From Steroidobacteraceae bacterium (lineage in GTDB: Bacteria > Pseudomonadota > Gammaproteobacteria > Steroidobacterales > Steroidobacteraceae), in assembly GCA_023253235.1 (NCBI GenBank), contig JALRHE010000379.1:1-7770 (forward strand): a stretch of 7,770 nucleotides of DNA, written 5' to 3'. Shown here one piece after another: positions 6,183-7,770 of this stretch. Below the pieces are notes generated by a model. That model searched no databases, was not told where the DNA came from, and saw only the letters and a list, made by a program, of their open reading frames with translations. How positions within the stretch are numbered: position 1 is the first letter of the stretch; each line of letters opens with the position of its first letter. Both the position numbers and the translations under genes were made by a program.

Positions 6183-6218
6183 GTGAGCCCCGACGGGTTG
6201 GGTTAGAATGCGGCGATT
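6183..6218. promoter_or_regulatory. 36-bp divergent fur/bamE intergenic region with a bamE -10 candidate
   Basis: Plus-strand TAGAAT (6204-6209; 5/6 to TATAAT) ends nine bases before the bamE ATG, placing transcription start only about 3 bases before it. No convincing -35 is present at 15-19 bases. On the minus strand CATAAT (6221-6216), overlapping the bamE start codon, could serve fur but also lacks a -35. Any full promoter for either gene must extend into the other gene's coding sequence. Confidence 0.4.
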
Positions 6219-6644
6219 ATGGTACAGCGCAGTCGACCTGCTCCAGTTTTTCGTCCTCGCCTGTCGGGTCTCGCCCTGATAGCCGTCCTGCTTACCACGC
6301 TGCTGAGCTCAGGCTGCGTGTACCGAATGACGGTGCAGCAAGGCAACTTCCTCGATGCTCGTCAGGTCGTGCAGGTGAAAGAAGGCATGACCCGTGCACA
6401 GGTTCGATTCCTGCTCGGCACGCCGATGCTGCCCGATGCGTTCGATCGTGATCGCTGGGACTACCTCTACTACCTCAAGGTTGGTCGCTTGCAGAAGGCA
6501 GAAGAGCAGCGCCTGACCATCTACTTCACCGACGACAAGGTCAGCCGCATCGAGAACGTGGGCGCGCCGACGGAAGTCCCCGCGACCGAGCCTGCGGCAA
6601 CCGACGCTACGACCAGCACGACGCCCCAGACGGCCACACCCTGA
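6219..6644 (+). CDS. bamE: outer membrane assembly lipoprotein BamE (SmpA/OmlA)
   Basis: BamE is a small lipoprotein of the BAM complex, which inserts beta-barrel proteins into the outer membrane. The 141-residue product has a basic N-terminus, a hydrophobic segment (about 16-30) and a lipobox ending LSSGC with C33 as the predicted lipidated residue; E. coli BamE ends similarly in LTAGC. The mature part has the family core: QQGNFLDARQVVQVKEGMTR (40-59), VRFLLGTPMLPDAF (62-75), WDYLYYLK (80-87) and a final strand LTIYFTDDKVSRIEN (99-113). The last 28 residues are a low-complexity Thr/Pro/Ala tail, longer than in E. coli. No ribosome binding site precedes the ATG; the -10 candidate is so close that a near-leaderless mRNA is likely. 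It diverges from fur and ends 9 bp from the convergent rnfH stop. Confidence 0.96.
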   Translation: MVQRSRPAPVFRPRLSGLALIAVLLTTLLSSGCVYRMTVQQGNFLDARQVVQVKEGMTRAQVRFLLGTPMLPDAFDRDRWDYLYYLKVGRLQKAEEQRLTIYFTDDKVSRIENVGAPTEVPATEPAATDATTSTTPQTATP

Positions 6645-6653
6645 CGGGCGGCC

Positions 6654-6998
6654 TCAACGACCCGGTTTTCGGGTCAGCGGATTGCGACCTTTCTCCGTTT
6701 GATGGGGTTGCGCTCGTTGTCGCCGAGCCGCTTTCGGATCTACCTTCAACGGCAGATACAACTCCACTCGATCGCCTTCGGTGAGAGTGCGTGATCGATC
6801 GCAGCGCTCGCCAAAGATCCCAACCGGTGCCTCACGCCACCAGGACTCGTCGATCGTGGCCTGGTCCGCGACGTCGATATGGCGTACCAGAACGGGCTGT
6901 ACCTGTCTGAGTAGATCTTCGACCGTTGCCCCCGGCTCGAGAATGACGGGTAACTCACCCTGCCAGCTTGGCAAGGCAGCCGCGAAAGAACACTTCAT
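6654..6998 (-). CDS. rnfH: RnfH family ubiquitin-like protein
   Basis: This is a small protein of the RnfH (UPF0125) family, which has a beta-grasp, ubiquitin-like fold; its biochemical role is not settled. The 114-residue product shows the family pattern: AALPSWQGELPVILEPGATV (8-27), then VGIFGERCDRSRTLTEGDRVELYLPLKVDPKAARRQRA (about 60-97). It ends in a basic tail. The reading frame stays open upstream to an ATG at 7154, but homology begins only at the ATG at 6998. That ATG overlaps the ratA stop as ATGA, so the shorter start is chosen. There is no separate ribosome binding site, consistent with translation coupled to ratA. The same pairing and order with ratA, bamE and smpB occurs in E. 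coli and Pseudomonas. Confidence 0.93.
   Translation of the reverse strand: MKCSFAAALPSWQGELPVILEPGATVEDLLRQVQPVLVRHIDVADQATIDESWWREAPVGIFGERCDRSRTLTEGDRVELYLPLKVDPKAARRQRAQPHQTEKGRNPLTRKPGR
6659..6675. repeat. inverted repeat between convergent bamE and rnfH ends
   Basis: GACCCG-GTTTT-CGGGTC forms a 6-bp stem with a 5-base loop, starting 14 bases after the bamE stop and lying in the last codons of rnfH. It could help end both convergent transcripts, but neither strand has a T-run after the stem, so it is a weak terminator candidate. Confidence 0.38.
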
Positions 6999-7420
6999 GA
7001 TTGACGCGACCGGCGTACGAAGGCATCCACCAACGAAGCGGCCGTCTCTTCGAAAAGCGGTGCGAACATTGCGCCGGCCAACCGATTCGCGAACTCGAAA
7101 CGCAGCCGTAGCGTGACGGAGCAACCCTGCTCGCCGATCGGCTCGATATCCCATACCCCTTCGAGGAATCGGAACGGTCCTTTGACGAGTCGCATCGTCA
7201 CCCGACGACCGGGCTCGAGCTCGTTGCGCGTGGTGAACTCGGTGTTGAGCGCGCTGCGCTGCACACCTAACGTGGCGATCACGTAACCCTCGCCTCGCTC
7301 TTCGACGCGTGCAACACGACAGCCGGGAACGAACTCGGGGTAACGCTCTACGTCATTGATGAGCTCGTAGAGCTTCAGGGCAGAGACGGCCACCATCGCG
7401 GAACGAACGACTTCGCGCAT
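6995..7420 (-). CDS. ratA: RatA/PasT family START-like protein
   Basis: RatA of E. coli was described as a ribosome-association toxin binding the 50S subunit; the same family (COQ10-like, START fold) has been linked to coenzyme Q binding and respiration, so toxin activity cannot be assumed. The 141-residue product has the family N-terminus REVVRSAMVAVSALKLYELI, the motif NDVERYPEFVPGC (22-34), LVKGPFRFLEGVWDI (78-92) and a C-terminal helix LFEETAASLVDAFVRR (122-137). Its stop overlaps the rnfH start (ATGA). The ATG at 7420 lacks a strong ribosome binding site, and a TACAAT -10-like element ends six bases upstream, so the mRNA may be leaderless. No antitoxin gene of the ratB type is separately recognisable; the adjacent rnfH occupies that position. 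It diverges from smpB. Confidence 0.95.
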   Translation of the reverse strand: MREVVRSAMVAVSALKLYELINDVERYPEFVPGCRVARVEERGEGYVIATLGVQRSALNTEFTTRNELEPGRRVTMRLVKGPFRFLEGVWDIEPIGEQGCSVTLRLRFEFANRLAGAMFAPLFEETAASLVDAFVRRSRQS

Positions 7421-7424
7421 CCGT

Positions 7425-7440
7425 GCATTGTATAGAATGC
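7425..7440. promoter_or_regulatory. back-to-back -10 elements in a 16-bp inverted repeat, ratA/smpB gap
   Basis: GCATTGTATAGAATGC has 5-bp inverted arms (GCATT/AATGC) around GTATAG. It contains TAGAAT on plus (7433-7438) for smpB and TACAAT on minus (7432-7427) for ratA, each 5/6 to the sigma-70 -10, directly abutting. No good -35 is visible on either side. A shared bidirectional promoter is likely; binding of a regulator to the palindrome is possible. Confidence 0.5.
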
Positions 7441-7449
7441 CTGCAGACC

Positions 7450-7770
7450 ATGAAGACCGAGACCAAGGACAAGGCCAGCGAAGGACCGAAAACGATTGCC
7501 GAGAATCGTCGTGCGCGCTTCGATTACTTCATCGAGGAACGTTACGAGGCCGGTATCGTGCTCGAGGGCTGGGAGGTCAAAGCGCTGCGCGCGGGCAAGG
7601 CCCAGATCACCGAATCGCACGTATTCGTGCGCGATGGCGAAGTGTTCTGGATCGGCGCACATATCAACCCACTCAAGACAACCTCCACACACGTCACCGC
7701 AGACCCGATACGCACCCGCAAGCTGCTGCTTAAGCACAGCGAGATCGCGCACCTCATCGGTGCGGTGGAG
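7450..7770 (+). CDS. smpB: SsrA (tmRNA)-binding protein SmpB (N-terminal 107 codons, cut by window edge)
   Basis: SmpB binds tmRNA and brings it to stalled ribosomes for trans-translation and tagging of the unfinished protein. The visible 107 residues match the family. There is a charged N-terminus, then TIAENRRARFDYFIEERYEAGIVL, split here as TIAENRRARFDYF (15-27) and EAGIVLEGWEVKALRAGKA (33-51). ITESHVFVRDGEVFWIGAHI (53-72), STHVTADPIRTRKLLLKHSE (79-98) and HLIGAVE at the edge follow. About 50 C-terminal residues, including the basic tail, are missing. The ATG at 7450 fits the family start; it has no ribosome binding site, and a TAGAAT -10-like element ends 11 bases upstream, so a leader of about 5 bases is expected. 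The ssrA gene is not in this window. Confidence 0.97.
   Translation, partial: MKTETKDKASEGPKTIAENRRARFDYFIEERYEAGIVLEGWEVKALRAGKAQITESHVFVRDGEVFWIGAHINPLKTTSTHVTADPIRTRKLLLKHSEIAHLIGAVE

Noticed and set aside
6183..6218. Fur box controlling fur or bamE
   Set aside because: No stretch resembles repeated GATAAT units; only single TAGAAT and CATAAT hexamers, better explained as -10 elements.
6659..6675. Strong intrinsic terminator between bamE and rnfH
   Set aside because: A 6-bp stem exists but no T-tract follows on either strand, so it is listed only as an inverted repeat.
6999..7154. Upstream extension of rnfH to an ATG at 7154
   Set aside because: The extra 52 residues are Arg-rich translation of ratA in another frame; RnfH homology starts at 6998 and the ATGA overlap supports that start.
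6995..7420. A complete toxin-antitoxin module (ratA with rnfH as antitoxin)
   Set aside because: The order mimics the ratAB naming, but RnfH is a conserved ubiquitin-like protein without shown antitoxin action, and the family's toxin role is disputed.

Overview
The window is ordinary core chromosome of a GC-rich gammaproteobacterium. It carries ten protein-coding genes, eight complete and two cut by the window edges. Gene content and order match the conserved gammaproteobacterial neighbourhood dnaK-grpE / nadK / recN / fur / bamE / rnfH / ratA / smpB. An hrcA gene beside grpE together with sigma-32-like promoters recalls Xanthomonadales and related deep-branching Gammaproteobacteria rather than enteric bacteria or Pseudomonas; that placement is an inference from synteny and protein features. 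No tRNA, rRNA, CRISPR array, insertion sequence, phage gene or sign of recent transfer was seen.

Left part (1-3047, minus strand): the heat-shock cluster hrcA - grpE - dnaK, read right to left, with dnaK running off the left edge after codon 432. Two closely matched sigma-32-type promoters are visible, one over the hrcA 3' end (for grpE) and one over the grpE stop codon (for dnaK). No CIRCE operator is visible, although HrcA is the CIRCE-binding repressor. Middle part (3048-5824, plus strand): a 110-bp divergent intergenic region, then nadK and recN 12 bp apart. The recN 3' end overlaps the convergent fur gene by 77 bp, and the overlap contains an 8-bp GC hairpin with the fur stop codon in its loop.

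Right part (5748-7770): fur (minus, GTG start) and bamE (plus) diverge from only 36 bp. bamE converges on the minus-strand pair ratA-rnfH, whose frames share an ATGA stop/start overlap. ratA and smpB (cut at the right edge) diverge from a 29-bp gap that holds back-to-back -10-like hexamers inside a 16-bp inverted repeat.

The genes serve protein folding (DnaK, GrpE, HrcA), cofactor supply (NadK), DNA break repair (RecN), iron control (Fur), outer-membrane protein assembly (BamE), ribosome-linked functions (RatA, SmpB) and a small ubiquitin-like protein of unclear role (RnfH). I found no convincing undescribed system. What merits a second look is regulatory: the paired heat-shock promoters, possible masking of two ribosome binding sites, an apparent trend to leaderless or near-leaderless starts, the recN/fur overlap, and the very compact divergent promoters.
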